Positions 53,770-61,663 of a stretch of DNA of 64,000 bases are shown piece by piece. Numbering within the stretch: the first letter of the stretch is position 1; each line of letters begins with the position of its first letter. The notes under the pieces were generated by a model. That model saw only the letters and a list, made by a program, of their open reading frames with translations. It searched no databases and was not told the DNA's origin. The DNA is from Alphaproteobacteria bacterium (GTDB lineage Bacteria; Pseudomonadota; Alphaproteobacteria; RS24): the NCBI GenBank assembly GCA_029248825.1, contig JAQWIP010000102.1, positions 62,001 through 126,000 of the forward strand, in the 5' to 3' direction. The position numbers were made by a program, and so were the translations under genes.

Positions 53770-55890
53770 ATGTTTGATATTACTCGTGAAGAAATTGAAT
53801 GGGGTGGGCGTACGCTGACCCTCGAAACTGGCCGTGTGGCCCGTCAAGCGGACGGTGCTGTTTTGGCCACTTATGGAGAAACTTCAGTGCTGGCCACTGT
53901 GGTTGGAGATCGCAGCCCGAAGCCGGGTCTCGACTTTTTTCCCCTAACTGTGAATTACCAAGAAAAAGCCTATGCCGCGGGTAAAGTGCCAGGCGGCTAT
54001 TTTAAGCGCGAAGGCCGTCCGAGCGAAAAAGAGACGCTGATTTGTCGTCTCATTGACCGCCCCATCCGCCCGCTTTTTGTGAAAGGCTTTAAAAACGAAA
54101 CCCAAGTCATCGCCACCGTGATGAGCCATGACCTTGAAAACGATGCCGATATTGTGGCTATGGTTGCTGTATCTGCGGCGCTGACGCTTTCGGGTTTGCC
54201 GTTCCAAGGCCCGATTGGCGCCGCTCGTGTGGGTCTCATTGATGGCGAATATGTCCTCAACCCAACCCTCGACCAAATGGCAGACACATCGCTCGACCTC
54301 ATCGTGGCCGGCACAGATGACGCCGTCTTGATGGTGGAATCGCAAGCCGATGAACTGGCCGAAGACGTGATGCTGGGCGCTGTGATGTTTGGCCACCGTG
54401 AGTTCCAACCGGTTATTGATGCGTGCATTCGCATGGGAGAGAAAGCCGCCAAAGAACCTCGCGATGTGGTTATTCCAGACGATAGCGCTTTGAAAGAAAG
54501 CGTCGCAGGCATTGCCAAAGACGGCCTCGTGGCTGCCTATGGCGAAGCCGACAAGCAAGTGCGCCAAAGCGCCATTGCCGCTTTGAAAGATACGGTTTAT
54601 GCCGATTTGGTAGCGGCGGACGCCAGCTCCGATGAACGCAATGCGGTCTCGGGCGCGTTTAAATCGTTGGAAAGCGATATCGTTCGTGGCGATATTCTCG
54701 ACACAGAAAAACGTATTGATGGTCGCGGTCTTGCAGATGTGCGCGCGATTGTTTCCGAAGCTGGCATTTTGCCTCGCACGCATGGCTCGGCCTTGTTTAC
54801 GCGCGGCGAAACGCAAGCCCTCGTCGTGGCCACTTTGGGCACCGGCGATGATGAACAATTCGTCGATGCGCTGGAAGGCACTTATCGCGAAAACTTCATG
54901 CTGCATTATAACTTCCCACCTTACTCGGTCGGGGAAACCGGACGCGTCGGCTTTACAGGTCATCGTGAGATTGGTCACGGCAAGCTCGCTTGGCGCGCTT
55001 TGAAAGCCATGTTGCCAAGCAAGGAAGAGTTCCCCTACACCTTGCGTCTAGTGTCTGAAGTGACAGAAAGCAACGGCTCGTCTTCGATGGCGACGGTTTG
55101 TGGCGCGTCGCTGGCGATGATGGATGCGGGCGTTCCGCTGAAAAAACCAGTGGCGGGTATTGCTATGGGTCTGATTAAAGAGGGCGAGCGTTTCGCTGTT
55201 CTCTCGGACATTCTTGGCGATGAAGACCATCTGGGAGATATGGACTTTAAAGTGGCAGGTACCAAGGACGGTATTACGTCGCTGCAAATGGACATTAAAA
55301 TCACCGGCATTACCGAAGAAATTATGCAAGTTGCCCTCGACCAAGCCAAGGGTGGCCGCACGCATATTCTCGACGAAATGGCGAAATCTCTCACCGAAGC
55401 GCGTGACGAGATGGGCGAATATGCGCCCAAGATTGAAACCATTCAGGTGCCACAAGATAAAATCCGGGAAGTGATTGGTACCGGCGGTAAAATCATTCGC
55501 GAGATTGTAGAAACCTCAGGTGCGAAGATTGATATTGGCGATGATGGCCTGATTAAAGTGGCTTCTGCGGATGGGGCGGCGATCAAGTCGGCTCTCGACC
55601 AAATCAACTCGATTGTGGCCGAGCCAGAAGAAGGCGTTATCTACGAAGGCACGGTTGTCAAAACCATGGACTTTGGAGCTTTCGTGAACTTCTTCGGCAA
55701 GCGCGATGGTCTGGTGCATATTTCGCAACTGGCCGACAAACGCGTCGAAAACACGACCGATGTTGTCAAAGAAGGCGACACCGTGAAAGTGAAATTGATG
55801 GGCTTCGACGATCGCGGCAAAGTTCGCTTGTCGATGAAAGTGGTCGATCAAGAAACTGGCGAAGATCTGGAAAACAAATCTGCTGAATAA
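53770..55890 (+). CDS. pnp: polyribonucleotide nucleotidyltransferase (PNPase)
   Basis: 706 residues. Two RNase PH domains around an alpha-helical domain, then KH (PQDKIREVIGTGGKIIREI, near 555-575) and S1 (EGVIYEGTVVKTMDFGAFVNFFG) domains. Phosphorolytic 3'-5' RNA decay and core of the degradosome. Codon use is of the highly expressed type. Ends at a strong bidirectional terminator. Confidence 0.98.
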   Translation: MFDITREEIEWGGRTLTLETGRVARQADGAVLATYGETSVLATVVGDRSPKPGLDFFPLTVNYQEKAYAAGKVPGGYFKREGRPSEKETLICRLIDRPIRPLFVKGFKNETQVIATVMSHDLENDADIVAMVAVSAALTLSGLPFQGPIGAARVGLIDGEYVLNPTLDQMADTSLDLIVAGTDDAVLMVESQADELAEDVMLGAVMFGHREFQPVIDACIRMGEKAAKEPRDVVIPDDSALKESVAGIAKDGLVAAYGEADKQVRQSAIAALKDTVYADLVAADASSDERNAVSGAFKSLESDIVRGDILDTEKRIDGRGLADVRAIVSEAGILPRTHGSALFTRGETQALVVATLGTGDDEQFVDALEGTYRENFMLHYNFPPYSVGETGRVGFTGHREIGHGKLAWRALKAMLPSKEEFPYTLRLVSEVTESNGSSSMATVCGASLAMMDAGVPLKKPVAGIAMGLIKEGERFAVLSDILGDEDHLGDMDFKVAGTKDGITSLQMDIKITGITEEIMQVALDQAKGGRTHILDEMAKSLTEARDEMGEYAPKIETIQVPQDKIREVIGTGGKIIREIVETSGAKIDIGDDGLIKVASADGAAIKSALDQINSIVAEPEEGVIYEGTVVKTMDFGAFVNFFGKRDGLVHISQLADKRVENTTDVVKEGDTVKVKLMGFDDRGKVRLSMKVVDQETGEDLENKSAE

Positions 55891-55906
55891 GCGCTTTTGT
55901 TTCAAG

Positions 55907-55953
55907 CAAAAAGAAACCGCCGCGAGGACATCCTCGCGGCGGTATTTCTTTTT
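55907..55953. terminator. bidirectional intrinsic terminator between pnp and fabB
   Basis: ACCGCCGCGAGGA (55916-55928) and TCCTCGCGGCGGT (55931-55943) form a 13-base perfect stem with a 2-base gap. T-rich tracts flank it on both strands, so it can end transcription of pnp and, from the other side, of fabA-fabB. Confidence 0.9.
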
Positions 55954-55977
55954 GTAAAGGAAAGGAAATATCGCGGG

Positions 55978-57189
55978 TTAAACGCGTTTCATCACCAGCG
56001 TGCCATTGGTGCCGCCAAAGCCAAATGAGTTGGACATCACACAGTTTAGCTTCACGCCATCGCGGCGTTCGGTAACAATCGGCATATCGGCAAAATCAGG
56101 GTCTAGCTCGGTGATATGCGCCGAGCCGGTGATGAAATCATTTTGCATCATCAGCAGCGAATAAATCGCCTCCTGCACGCCAGCCGCGCCGAGCGAGTGG
56201 CCGGACAAAGATTTGGTGGCCGAGATGGGCGGGCAGTCGGCGCCAAAGACTTCGCGCAAAGCTTCGATTTCTTTAATGTCGCCAACCGGTGTCGAGGTGG
56301 CGTGGGGGTTGATATAATCCACCGGGCAATCGAGGTCTTGCATGGCCATTTGCATGCAGCGCACGGCGCCTTCGCCCGAAGGCTGCACCATGTCATAGCC
56401 GTCGGAAGTGGCGCCATAGCCAGCGATTTCGGCATAGATTTTCGCCCCGCGTTTTTTCGCATGTTCCATTTCTTCCAACACCACAACGCCGGCGCCGCCG
56501 GCGATAACAAAACCATCGCGCGATTTATCATAGGCGCGGCTGGCGGTGGAAGGCGTGTCATTATGTTTCGAGCTCATGGCGCCCATGGCATCGAAGAGAA
56601 CCGAAAGCGCCCAATCTAATTCTTCGCCGCCGCCAGCAAACATCACGTCTTGTTTGCCCCATTGAATCATTTCTGCCGCATTGCCAATGCAATGGGTAGA
56701 GGTGGCGCAAGCGGAGGAGATGGAATAATTGACGCCCTTAATGCCAAACGGGGTGGCCAGGGTCGCTGAATTGGTTGAACTCATGGCTTTGGGAACGGCA
56801 AAGGGCCCGACCCGTTTGGGGCTAGAATTGCGCGCCGTATCGGTGGCGGCAATCAGCGCTTTGGTGCTGGGGCCACCCGAGCCCATAATCAGGCCGGTGC
56901 GTGGGTTTTGAATGGTGGTTTCTTCGAGGCCAGCATCGGCAATGGCTTGTTGCATGGCGACATAATTCCACGCCGCGCCATCGCCCATAAAGCGGCGGAC
57001 GCGTTTTTCGACCGCTTCTTCAATGTTCAAAGTCGGCTGGCCTGCGATTTGCGAGCGAAAGCCCATATCGGCAAAACTTGCCATAGCGGAAATGCCCGAG
57101 CGGCCTTCTTTTAAAGAGGTGGTAACTTCTTGGGCATTATTGCCAAGGCTTGAGACAATGCCAATTCCAGTAATCACAACACGGCGCAT
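55978..57189 (-). CDS. fabB: beta-ketoacyl-ACP synthase I
   Basis: 403 residues. Condensing-enzyme triad Cys161 (SSACATS), His296 (NPHATSTP) and His331 (LSGHSLGA). With FabA it makes unsaturated fatty acids. The ATG at 57189 has GAGGAG upstream; the open frame up to 57207 is not needed. Downstream of fabA by 44 bases in one transcript. Confidence 0.97.
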   Translation of the reverse strand: MRRVVITGIGIVSSLGNNAQEVTTSLKEGRSGISAMASFADMGFRSQIAGQPTLNIEEAVEKRVRRFMGDGAAWNYVAMQQAIADAGLEETTIQNPRTGLIMGSGGPSTKALIAATDTARNSSPKRVGPFAVPKAMSSTNSATLATPFGIKGVNYSISSACATSTHCIGNAAEMIQWGKQDVMFAGGGEELDWALSVLFDAMGAMSSKHNDTPSTASRAYDKSRDGFVIAGGAGVVVLEEMEHAKKRGAKIYAEIAGYGATSDGYDMVQPSGEGAVRCMQMAMQDLDCPVDYINPHATSTPVGDIKEIEALREVFGADCPPISATKSLSGHSLGAAGVQEAIYSLLMMQNDFITGSAHITELDPDFADMPIVTERRDGVKLNCVMSNSFGFGGTNGTLVMKRV

Positions 57190-57233
57190 AGGGTACTCCT
57201 CGCTCATTCCAAATAGGGTTACAAAACTATGGG

Positions 57234-57758
57234 TTACATTTGTTCTGGGGTAAACAAGCCGACGCGCAAGCCTTCGGCCGTATAGATTAATTTGTCGTCA
57301 GCCAAAAGGCGCGCTTCGCCAATGCCCATGGTTAGGCGCCCGGTCATCACCCGTTTGAGGTCGACTTCATAGCGCACTAATTTCACATCCGGCATCACTT
57401 GGCCGGTAAATTTCACCGCGCCTGCGCCCAACGCTCGGCCGCGCCCGGGATTGCCAAGCCAACCGAGATGGAAGCCGATGAGCTGCCACATGGCATCTAG
57501 CCCCAAGCAGCCTGGCATCACGGGGTCGGTTTTAAAGTGGCAGTCGAAAAACCAAAGATCGGGTTTCACATCCAGCTCGGCTTTAATTTCGCCTTTGCCA
57601 TGCGCGCCGCCTTCATCCGAAATATGGGTGATGCGATCAAACATCAGCATCGGCGGGGAGGGAAGCCGAGCATTGCCATCGCCAAACAGTTCGCCATTGG
57701 CGCAAGCGATTAGCTCTTCATAAGAATAAGAATTTTGAGTGGCTTTTTGATTGGCCAT
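57234..57758 (-). CDS. fabA: beta-hydroxydecanoyl-ACP dehydratase/isomerase
   Basis: 174 residues. Hot-dog fold; catalytic His74 in WFFDCHFKTDPVMPGCLGLDAMWQL and Asp88. Introduces the cis double bond of unsaturated fatty acids. AGGGAG precedes the ATG at 57758. Divergent from irr, an arrangement kept in many alphaproteobacteria. Confidence 0.97.
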   Translation of the reverse strand: MANQKATQNSYSYEELIACANGELFGDGNARLPSPPMLMFDRITHISDEGGAHGKGEIKAELDVKPDLWFFDCHFKTDPVMPGCLGLDAMWQLIGFHLGWLGNPGRGRALGAGAVKFTGQVMPDVKLVRYEVDLKRVMTGRLTMGIGEARLLADDKLIYTAEGLRVGLFTPEQM

Positions 57759-57874
57759 GCGGTTTCTCCCTGAACAATAGATGTGAAAAACTAACACTTT
57801 TCGCAAGCGCCTCCTACTGCAAAACCACCCAAGAAAAGCAGCTTTTGGGTATCCCCACCCCGCCCCTAAGTGGG

Positions 57875-57903
57875 TTGACAGGCGCGAGACTTCGCTCTAT
57901 TTC
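57875..57903 (+). promoter_or_regulatory. putative promoter of irr
   Basis: A perfect -35 TTGACA at 57875-57880, a 17-base spacer, and TATTTC at 57898-57903. Start of transcription would be near 57910, inside the Irr-type palindrome. The fabA promoter on the other strand is less clear; TTGCGA about 60 bases before fabA is a candidate. Confidence 0.6.
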
Positions 57904-57919
57904 CTAGAATGATTATAAA
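57903..57919. promoter_or_regulatory. Irr box (ICE)-like palindrome
   Basis: CCTAGAA-TGA-TTATAAA resembles the iron control element TTTAGAA-N3-TTCTAAA: 5 of 7 on the left and 6 of 7 on the right. It begins at the end of the -10 of irr and lies 33 bases before its ATG, a position for autorepression. Confidence 0.45.
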
Positions 57920-57952
57920 CAACCCATTTCTTAAAAACCGCAAGGGTCAAAA

Positions 57953-58378
57953 ATGAGCGCCAAAATATCCAAACGTGACAAGCCAGATTGGCTTGCGGCT
58001 CGGTTGAAAGCTGCGGGTTTGCGCACCACGCGCCCGCGTTTGGCTTTGGCGGATTTGCTGTTTGGCAAAGGCGATCGCCATATTACGGCCGAGCAGCTTT
58101 ATGGCGAAGCGCGCGCTGCGGGGTTGAGCGTCAGTCAGGCGACGATTTACAATACATTGAACCAGTTTCACGCTGCGGGTCTGTTGCGCGAAGTGCAAGT
58201 CGACCCATCGCGCAGCTATTTTGATACCAATACATCCGATCACCATCACTTCTATATCGAAGAAGAGGGGCGGCTGATTGATATTGAAAAACAAGCGATT
58301 CCTATCGCCAGCCTGCCCGATAGTCCTGACGGGTTTCAGATTTCGGATGTAGAAATTATCATTCGCCTAACGCGCTAA
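57953..58378 (+). CDS. irr: iron response regulator Irr (Fur family)
   Basis: 141 residues. Winged helix (VSQATIYNTLNQFHAAGLL) and the heme-binding HHH at 97-99 in TSDHHHFYIEEEGRLIDI. Irr represses or activates iron and heme genes when iron is low. There is no cysteine, so the N-terminal heme regulatory motif of Bradyrhizobium Irr is lacking; turnover must use the HHH site alone. AAGGG precedes the ATG. Confidence 0.94.
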   Translation: MSAKISKRDKPDWLAARLKAAGLRTTRPRLALADLLFGKGDRHITAEQLYGEARAAGLSVSQATIYNTLNQFHAAGLLREVQVDPSRSYFDTNTSDHHHFYIEEEGRLIDIEKQAIPIASLPDSPDGFQISDVEIIIRLTR

Positions 58379-58396
58379 CCTTGGCTTGTGTGAAAC

Positions 58397-58936
58397 CTAC
58401 TCGTTGAACTCGAAACGGTAGACACCCCAAAGCATATCGCGCTGCACCCAGCCTTCATGGCCGCCGAGGTCAATCTCGCACCAATCGCCTTCGCAGTCTT
58501 CCAGCCGACCAATCGCGCCCGATTGCCCAAGGGCGACAACGCCCGCCCCCATGTCGGGGCGCTGGCGCAAAATCAGCGCATTGGCGGCTTGGCGCAACAT
58601 CACCGTGCGATTGCCGCGCAATAGGCGGGCATGCATCCAGCCTTCGCTGCCTTCATGGTCGCGCACTTGGCGCCATTGGCCATATTCGGCGATGATTTCG
58701 AGCGGCAGCCCACGGCGTTGATATTGGAATAAAAGCGGATAATCTTCGCCCGGGCCGCGGCGCATATTGGCCTCGGATTTATTGACCGAAACAAAACGTG
58801 GCAGCGGTAATCCGCTATCCCCGAGGGGGCGGTTATCTCGGCTGTCTTGCGCGGAAATGGAGAACGGCACGAGGCTGACGACGCTGACCAATAAAACAAG
58901 CCCAAGACTGAGGCGAACTATCCACAAACGATTCAT
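58397..58936 (-). CDS. secreted SH3-domain (SH3_4-type) protein
   Basis: 179 residues. Signal peptide (RLWIVRLSLGLVLLVSVVSLVPFSISA) with a cleavage site after about residue 31, then two bacterial SH3 folds (ANMRRGPGEDYPLLFQYQRRGLPLEII... and LILRQRPDMGAGVVALGQSG...). Probably a periplasmic peptidoglycan-binding protein. The ATG at 58936 directly follows AAGGGGG, so the true start may be the TTG at 58927 or 58963. Confidence 0.85.
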   Translation of the reverse strand: MNRLWIVRLSLGLVLLVSVVSLVPFSISAQDSRDNRPLGDSGLPLPRFVSVNKSEANMRRGPGEDYPLLFQYQRRGLPLEIIAEYGQWRQVRDHEGSEGWMHARLLRGNRTVMLRQAANALILRQRPDMGAGVVALGQSGAIGRLEDCEGDWCEIDLGGHEGWVQRDMLWGVYRFEFNE

Positions 58937-58976
58937 CCCCCTTGATACAAACAACCGCTTCAATCAGCAAGCCAGT

Positions 58977-59747
58977 TTATCGGCTCGCCTCGCCATTGTT
59001 CGGGTTTTGCGGATCCCACGCCAGTTTCACCGTGCGCGATTTGGCCGATAAAGCGTCATAAATCAGCAGCCGTCCGGCCAAGCTTTCGCCCGCGCCGGTG
59101 ATTTCTTTCACTACTTCGACCGCTTGCAAACTGCCAATAATGCCAGTTAACGCCCCCAAAACGCCGGAGGTGGCGCAGTCTTCTTCTATCTCCGGCACCT
59201 CTGGCACCAGCGAGCGATAGCATGGCAAAGGCACGCCATCGCTATCTTTAAGCCAAGCCTTGAAGGTGGCCACCTGCCCGTCAAATCGCCCGACCGCGCC
59301 AGACACTAAAATCGTTTGGCCGCTAAAACATGCGTCATTGACGCAAAGCCGCGTGGCAAAATTATCACAAGCATCGACCACCACATCATAGTCTTCGAAC
59401 AAATCGGCGGCATTGTCTTGGGTAACTCTTATCGCCAGCGCCTGCACTTTTATGTGGGGGTTGAGGGCGCGCAAGGCTTTGGCCGCCACGTCGACTTTGG
59501 GCTGGCCGATATCTGTAGCGGTGAATAAAATCTGGCGCTGCAAGTTAGACAGCGCCACCACATCGTCATCGAGCAGCGCCAAAGTGCCAACGCCCGCCGC
59601 GGCCAAATATTGCGCGACCGGATGACCCAAGCCCCCCATGCCGACAATCAACACGCGCGCGGTTTTGAGTTTTTGCTGACCCGCACCGCCAATTTCGCGC
59701 AGCAGAATATGGCGTTGATAGCGCTCAATTTCGCTATCGCCCAGCAT
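58977..59747 (-). CDS. MoeB/ThiF-family adenylyltransferase
   Basis: 256 residues, E1-like enzyme that adenylates the C-terminus of MoaD or ThiS. ATP site GMGGLGHPVA (36-45), LSNLQRQILF and the reactive-loop Cys191 in EEDCATSGVLG. The structural zinc set of MoeB is broken: the first CxxC is CYRS (Cys176, Ser179) and the C-terminal CxxC is missing. ATG 59747. Directly follows cysK, so it may act in sulfur transfer. Symbol moeB is likely but not certain. Confidence 0.88.
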   Translation of the reverse strand: MLGDSEIERYQRHILLREIGGAGQQKLKTARVLIVGMGGLGHPVAQYLAAAGVGTLALLDDDVVALSNLQRQILFTATDIGQPKVDVAAKALRALNPHIKVQALAIRVTQDNAADLFEDYDVVVDACDNFATRLCVNDACFSGQTILVSGAVGRFDGQVATFKAWLKDSDGVPLPCYRSLVPEVPEIEEDCATSGVLGALTGIIGSLQAVEVVKEITGAGESLAGRLLIYDALSAKSRTVKLAWDPQNPNNGEASR

Positions 59748-59752
59748 CAAGC

Positions 59753-60724
59753 CTATAGGCCTTCAAACAGGGCGGTGGAGAGATAACGCTCGGCAAAGCT
59801 TGGCAAAATCACGACGATGTTTTTGCCTGCCATATCGGCGCGACTGCCGACTTCCAGTGCCGCCGCAATGGCCGCGCCCGAGCTAATGCCGCCTGGCACG
59901 CCTTCGAGGCGGGCTAATTGGCGCGCGGTTTCAAAGGCTGTTTCATTGCCAATGGTGATAATTTCATCGGCCCATTCTTGTTCCATATTGCCGGGTACAA
60001 AGCCTGCGCCAATGCCCTGAATTTTATGCGGGCCGCCATTGCCGCCCGATAGAACGGGGCTGTCTTCGGGTTCGACGGCAATCATTTTAAGGCCAGCTTT
60101 TCTTGGCTTTAACACCGAGCCAATGCCGGTAAAAGTGCCGCCCGTGCCAACGCCCGAGATAACCACATCGACGCTGCCTTGCGTATCGTTCCAAATTTCT
60201 TCGGCCGTGGTGGCACGGTGGATGGCGGGGTTGGCGGGATTGTTAAATTGTTGGGGCATCACCCAGCCGTCATTTGCGGCGAGCAAGTCTTCGGCGCGCG
60301 AAATCGCGCCTTTCATGCCTTTTTCGGCGGGCGTCAAATCTAGCTCGGCGCCCAGCAGCAGCAGCATTTTGCGCCGCTCTATCGACATGCTTTCGGGCAT
60401 GCATAAAATCAACCGATAGCCTTTCGCCGCACAGGCAAAGGCCAGCGCGATACCCGTATTGCCAGAGGTCGGCTCGACAATCACGCTATCGGGTTGAATG
60501 TCGCCGCTGGCTTCCAGCGCCTCAATCATGGCAACGCCAATGCGGTCTTTGACGCTGGCGATCGGGTTGAAAAACTCTAGCTTGGCCAAAATATTGGCCT
60601 GACAGCCATGTTCGGCGGCGATGCGGCCAAGCTGTACAATCGGCGTATTGCCGATGGTTTGCGTGATGGATGAATAGATTTTTCCGCGCCCGATTTGGGC
60701 TTCTGGTTTTTTATTTTCGCTCAT
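59753..60724 (-). CDS. cysK: cysteine synthase A (O-acetylserine sulfhydrylase)
   Basis: 323 residues. PLP lysine Lys59 in NPIASVKDRIG, substrate loop TSGNTG at 86-91, and GVGTGGTFTGIG phosphate loop. Makes cysteine from O-acetylserine and sulfide. GGAGAG precedes the ATG. It follows the Rrf2 regulator by 12 bases. Confidence 0.97.
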   Translation of the reverse strand: MSENKKPEAQIGRGKIYSSITQTIGNTPIVQLGRIAAEHGCQANILAKLEFFNPIASVKDRIGVAMIEALEASGDIQPDSVIVEPTSGNTGIALAFACAAKGYRLILCMPESMSIERRKMLLLLGAELDLTPAEKGMKGAISRAEDLLAANDGWVMPQQFNNPANPAIHRATTAEEIWNDTQGSVDVVISGVGTGGTFTGIGSVLKPRKAGLKMIAVEPEDSPVLSGGNGGPHKIQGIGAGFVPGNMEQEWADEIITIGNETAFETARQLARLEGVPGGISSGAAIAAALEVGSRADMAGKNIVVILPSFAERYLSTALFEGL

Positions 60725-60736
60725 CTCTCTCTCCCG

Positions 60737-61171
60737 TTAAATGGTGAAATCGCCAACACCTGATGGCTGGCTTTCTGAATTATGGCATAGATCGGCAATG
60801 CTCGTGTCGCCCACCGCTTCGCCCAATGCGGTTTGCAGTTGCGCGTGAAACGGTTCGACAATCTCGCGGCATAAATCTGAGCGCGAGCTGACGCCCTCGG
60901 TTTCTTTATCCAAAGTCTCGATGACTTCAAAGATTTCGCGCACGCTGATGCGTCGCCGCTCGCGCGCCAACCGATAGCCCCCTCGCGGGCCGCGCACGCC
61001 GCGCAAAATATTGGCTTTTACCAGAGCTTGCATAATCTGTTCGAGATAGCGTTGCGGCACGCCTTGGCGCTCGGTTATTTCGCGCGCCTGCACGGGGTTG
61101 GGGCGCGCATGCAGCGCCACGTCCAACACGGCCTCCAAAGCCATCAAAGATTTGCGCGATAATTGAATCAT
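60737..61171 (-). CDS. Rrf2-family regulator next to cysK
   Basis: 144 residues. Winged helix with KSLMALEAVLDVALHA, VPQRYLEQIMQALVKANIL and RGPRGGYRLAR. Only two cysteines, Cys101 and Cys129, remain, so the three-Cys cluster site of IscR is absent. Position before cysK suggests a CymR-like role in cysteine control; this is inference. Its ATG overlaps the dut stop (ATGA). Confidence 0.9.
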   Translation of the reverse strand: MIQLSRKSLMALEAVLDVALHARPNPVQAREITERQGVPQRYLEQIMQALVKANILRGVRGPRGGYRLARERRRISVREIFEVIETLDKETEGVSSRSDLCREIVEPFHAQLQTALGEAVGDTSIADLCHNSESQPSGVGDFTI

Positions 61172-61653
61172 GCAGGCCCCGTTTTATCGCTCGCGGGGGC
61201 ATCGGTTCCCGTCGAGCCAAAGCCGCCCGAGCCGCGCGCCGTATCCCCCAAAACATCGACTTCTATTAAGGTCGCCTGCACAACGGGTGCGAAAATCATT
61301 TGCGCGATGCGCATATTGCGCTCCACCGTAAAGTCTTCTTGGCCGTGGTTAATCAAGATGATTTTCACCTCGCCGCGATAATCACTATCAATCGTGCCGG
61401 GCGTATTCAGCACGCTCAGGCCATGTTTGGCCGCCAATCCCGAGCGCGGGCGCACTTGCGCTTCAAAGCCTTTCGGCATGGCCATGGAAAGTCCCGTTGG
61501 CACCATGGCTTGTTGGCCCGGTTGTAAAACCAACGGCTCGTCCTCGGCCAAAGCGGCGCGCAAATCCATGCCGGCCGCTTCGTCGGTTTCATAGGCAGGC
61601 AGCTCGAGGCCTTTGGCGTGGTCTAGAACTTTAATCTCAATGCGCGGGCTCAT
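61168..61653 (-). CDS. dut: dUTP diphosphatase
   Basis: 161 residues, trimeric dUTPase with all five motifs: AGMDLRA, RPRSGLAAKHG, LNTPGTIDSDYRGE, NMRIAQMIF and the C-terminal GSGGFGSTG arm. Keeps uracil out of DNA and supplies dUMP. Follows coaBC by 10 bases, as in many alphaproteobacteria. Confidence 0.98.
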   Translation of the reverse strand: MSPRIEIKVLDHAKGLELPAYETDEAAGMDLRAALAEDEPLVLQPGQQAMVPTGLSMAMPKGFEAQVRPRSGLAAKHGLSVLNTPGTIDSDYRGEVKIILINHGQEDFTVERNMRIAQMIFAPVVQATLIEVDVLGDTARGSGGFGSTGTDAPASDKTGPA

Positions 61654-61663
61654 ATGGCTTCCT

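Noticed and set aside
53944..54978. 344-codon minus-strand frame opposite pnp
   Set aside because: Shadow of pnp, whose reading is certain from RNase PH, KH and S1 motifs.
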